A DNA stretch of 33,123 bases from Lutibacter sp. Its GTDB lineage: Bacteria; Bacteroidota; Bacteroidia; Flavobacteriales; Flavobacteriaceae. The stretch's first letter is position 1; the number at the start of each line of letters is the position of its first letter. Both the position numbers and the translations under genes were made by a program. Below the pieces are notes generated by a model, which saw nothing but the letters and a program-made list of their open reading frames with translations, ran no database searches and had not been told where the DNA came from. This document shows positions 31,396 through 33,123 of this stretch, one piece after another. The stretch lies in assembly GCF_021647475.1 (NCBI RefSeq), contig NZ_JAKIUR010000035.1, positions 1 through 33,123 of the forward strand, given 5' to 3'.

Positions 31396-32756
31396 ATATT
31401 GAAGAAATAATTATATCACAAAGAGCATTCTTTAGTACTAATCAGACAAAAGATGTAAATTTTAGGTTAAAGCAACTTAAAAAAATCAAGAAATTATTAA
31501 AGGATAATGAAGATTTAATCTATAAAGCAATTTATGATGATTTTAGAAAATCTAAATTTGAAACTTATTTATCTGAACTGTCTTTAGTATATCACGAAAT
31601 AAATACATTGATTAAGAATCTAAAGAAATGGAGCAAACCTAAAAGTGTATATACAGGGCTTACTAATTTTCCCGCAAAAAGTTATATAATTCCTGAACCA
31701 TTAGGAAATACGTTAGTAATTGGTGCTTGGAATTACCCTTATCAATTATCATTAATGCCTGCTATAACAGCTTTAGCCGCTGGTAATACTGTAATTTTAA
31801 AACCAAGCGAACTTCCAAAAAATTCATCAAAAGCAATGGCTAAAATTATTAATGAAAATTTTAATAGCAATTATTTTTGTGTAATTGAAGGAGGAATAAA
31901 TGAAACTACACAATTATTAGAACATCGATTTGATAAAATATTTTTTACAGGAAGTACTAACGTTGGTAAAATAATTTACCAAGCTGCAGCAAAGCATTTA
32001 GCACCTGTTACTCTTGAACTTGGAGGTAAAAGTCCAACCTTTGTACTTGCTGATGCCAATTTAAAAATGACTGCAAAAAGGATGGTTTGGGCTAAATTTT
32101 TAAATGCAGGTCAAACTTGTGTAGCACCAGATTATGTGCTTGTTGAAAAATCTATTGAAAAAGAATTTCTTGACGTATTAAAAAATGAAATAGAAAAACA
32201 ATATAGTCAAGAAAATCAAGATAATTATTTACAGATAATAAACACTAAAAATTTTGAACGTCTCAATAATCTAATAGATACTACTAAAGTTTTTTGTGGG
32301 GGAAAAAGTAATAAAGAAGAACGTTATATAAGTCCGACGATTTTACAAAATGTATCTTTTAATGATCCCATTATGCAAGATGAAATATTTGGTCCAATTC
32401 TTCCTGTCATTCCTTTTTCCGAGCTTGATACCGCTATAACAATGGTAAAGGGAAAACCAAAACCATTGTCCTGTTATATTTATTCTAAAAACAGAAAAAA
32501 AATTAAAAAAATATTAAACGAAATTTCCTTTGGAGGTGGTGCTATTAATGATAGTGTGATGCATTTAACCAATAGTAATCTCCCTTTTGGAGGAGTTGGT
32601 TTAAGTGGTGTTGGTAATTATCACGGTAAAGATGGTTTTAGTACTTTTTCACACTATAAAAGTATTTTAGATAAACCTTTTTGGCTAGAATTTAATTTAA
32701 AATATGCTCCTTATACTAAATTAAAAATGAAGATAATGAGCTGGTTAATAGAGTAA
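31392..32756 (+). CDS. Aldehyde dehydrogenase, class 3 (fatty aldehyde dehydrogenase type)
   Basis: The 454-residue NAD(P)-dependent enzyme has the short ALDH3-type length and N-terminus (RLKQLKKIKKLLKDNEDLIY). Motifs are IGAWNYPYQLSLMPAI, the cofactor-binding FFTGSTNVGK, the general base E209 in LELGGKSP and the nucleophile C243 in NAGQTCVAPDYV. NSNLPFGGVGLSGVGNYHGK near the C-terminus is also typical. The last residues (LKYAPYTKLKMKIMSWLIE) may associate with the membrane, as in fatty aldehyde dehydrogenases. It overlaps the GMC oxidoreductase by 4 nt and would oxidise its aldehyde product. The true substrate is unknown. Confidence 0.93.
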   Translation: MNIEEIIISQRAFFSTNQTKDVNFRLKQLKKIKKLLKDNEDLIYKAIYDDFRKSKFETYLSELSLVYHEINTLIKNLKKWSKPKSVYTGLTNFPAKSYIIPEPLGNTLVIGAWNYPYQLSLMPAITALAAGNTVILKPSELPKNSSKAMAKIINENFNSNYFCVIEGGINETTQLLEHRFDKIFFTGSTNVGKIIYQAAAKHLAPVTLELGGKSPTFVLADANLKMTAKRMVWAKFLNAGQTCVAPDYVLVEKSIEKEFLDVLKNEIEKQYSQENQDNYLQIINTKNFERLNNLIDTTKVFCGGKSNKEERYISPTILQNVSFNDPIMQDEIFGPILPVIPFSELDTAITMVKGKPKPLSCYIYSKNRKKIKKILNEISFGGGAINDSVMHLTNSNLPFGGVGLSGVGNYHGKDGFSTFSHYKSILDKPFWLEFNLKYAPYTKLKMKIMSWLIE

Positions 32757-32776
32757 TATAAAATTTTATTTATCCG

Positions 32777-32915
32777 TTGTGCATTATGATAAAATTTTGT
32801 TAATTCGAATAAATTTTAGCCCTTTTAGGCTTAAAGTTAGTGTAGAAAATAGGTTTTTTAGTTAAAGACAATCGTTCTCGATACAATTTTTTATCAAAAA
32901 TTACCTGCCTTGCCG
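32777..32915. repeat. Decayed solo copy of the IS200-associated REP tract
   Basis: The stretch follows 12601-12741 block by block: TTGTGCATTAT, AATTCGA, AATTTTAGCCC then TTTTAGGCTTAAA, AATAGGTTTTTTA, TTCTCGATAC, TTTTTTATCAAAAA, TTACCTGCCTTGCCG. The stem GTATCGAGAAT is mutated to GTGTAGAAAAT. No transposase gene is attached. It begins about 20 nt after the ALDH stop. Confidence 0.75.
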
Positions 32916-33041
32916 TCCTTTAGATTTGTAAAGTAAAGATTTTCTTATTTATTAAGTATTTTTACTTTACAAAAAAAGAATGGGGTGAACTTAGCTTGCC
33001 GCTAGATTTTAGGTCTATTGCCTGTATTAGTCCCCATTCTT
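32916..33041. other. 15-mer plus twin-hairpin module B
   Basis: TCCTTTAGATTTGTA (32916-32930) as in module A. It overlaps a perfect 13-bp inverted repeat TTTGTAAAGTAAA/TTTACTTTACAAA (32925-32937 and 32961-32973), followed by a second hairpin AAGAATGGGG/CCCCATTCTT (32976-32985 and 33032-33041) with a 46-nt loop. No gene is seen in 32757-33123. The last 82 nt (33042-33123) contain nothing I can assign. Confidence 0.45.
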
Positions 33042-33123
33042 AATTAACCGATTACAAAGGACCAAATAGAATTTCAGTTTCATCCTTATAAAGGTTTTAG
33101 TCAACGTAATCTTTTTACTAATT

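Noticed and set aside
85..33076. Shared 16-mer TGAAATT(T/C)TATTTGGT at 85-100 and inverted at 33061-33076, each near ATACAGGCA
   Set aside because: It could mean one element border at both window edges, but short AT-rich matches of this size are expected by chance in 33 kb and no longer alignment could be made.
3433..33123. CRISPR array or retron among the repeat tracts
   Set aside because: Repeats are dispersed palindromes, not regularly spaced direct repeats, and no cas or reverse transcriptase gene is present.

Overview
The window is AT-rich (roughly 30% GC by eye) and looks like chromosomal DNA of a marine-type Flavobacteriaceae (Bacteroidota). Several genes have the Bacteroidota -7 promoter box TAnnTTTG just upstream, no Shine-Dalgarno sequences are evident, and the gene set is typical of the group: DUF1573, OstA-like LPS protein, DUF6249, an OmpA/PD40 lipoprotein, a TPR histidine kinase and Smr/DUF2027. 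Genus cannot be told from sequence alone.

Layout. 1-250: the tail of a gene cut by the window edge, a repeat fragment and the valS terminator. 251-9127: housekeeping genes (valS; DUF1573; class I aminotransferase-murB; convergent manA-cysteine desulfurase; a small lipoprotein; an Smr protein). 9297-12150: a membrane and stress block. CD225-DUF2752-PrsW protease on + runs tail-to-tail into an ECF sigma factor with a small membrane partner on -. A DUF6249 gene diverges from the sigma gene, and both divergent starts carry the same TGTAAC-N17-CGTC motif, which suggests an autoregulated ECF regulon. 12147-12810: a decayed IS200/IS605-type element with a one-base frameshift in tnpA and a long repeat tract. 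12815-16772: envelope genes (class III aminotransferase, OstA/LptA-like protein, LpxL-type acyltransferase) with a REP-bearing inverted-repeat element between them. 16879-18889: rhomboid protease, bidirectional terminator, tRNA-Gly(TCC), GNAT and VanY-type carboxypeptidase. 18999-23836: TPR histidine kinase, a 182-bp MITE-like element, DUF1003, ClC antiporter and a small LETM1-like protein. 23845-24750: an intact IS200-type tnpA with RE and LE hairpins, faced by an inverted solo copy of its own left end. 24841-26674: a four-gene metal-handling cassette (thioredoxin-like, HMA protein, MerT-like membrane protein, outer-membrane channel). 26853-32756: Mpo1-like dioxygenase, OmpA lipoprotein, CsaA, and a GMC oxidoreductase-aldehyde dehydrogenase pair. 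32757-33123: no gene seen, only repeats and strong hairpins.

How the parts connect. Four-nucleotide ATGA overlaps join cysteine desulfurase-manA, sigma-membrane partner, OstA-aminotransferase, HMA-MerT, Mpo1-OmpA and GMC-ALDH, so each pair is probably cotranslated. The most interesting points are the ECF/PrsW neighbourhood with its matched divergent promoters, the mercury-type operon beside an intact IS, and a family of compound REP/IS200-end repeats with variable hairpin modules behind a fixed 15-mer. I see no CRISPR array, phage or complete defence system.
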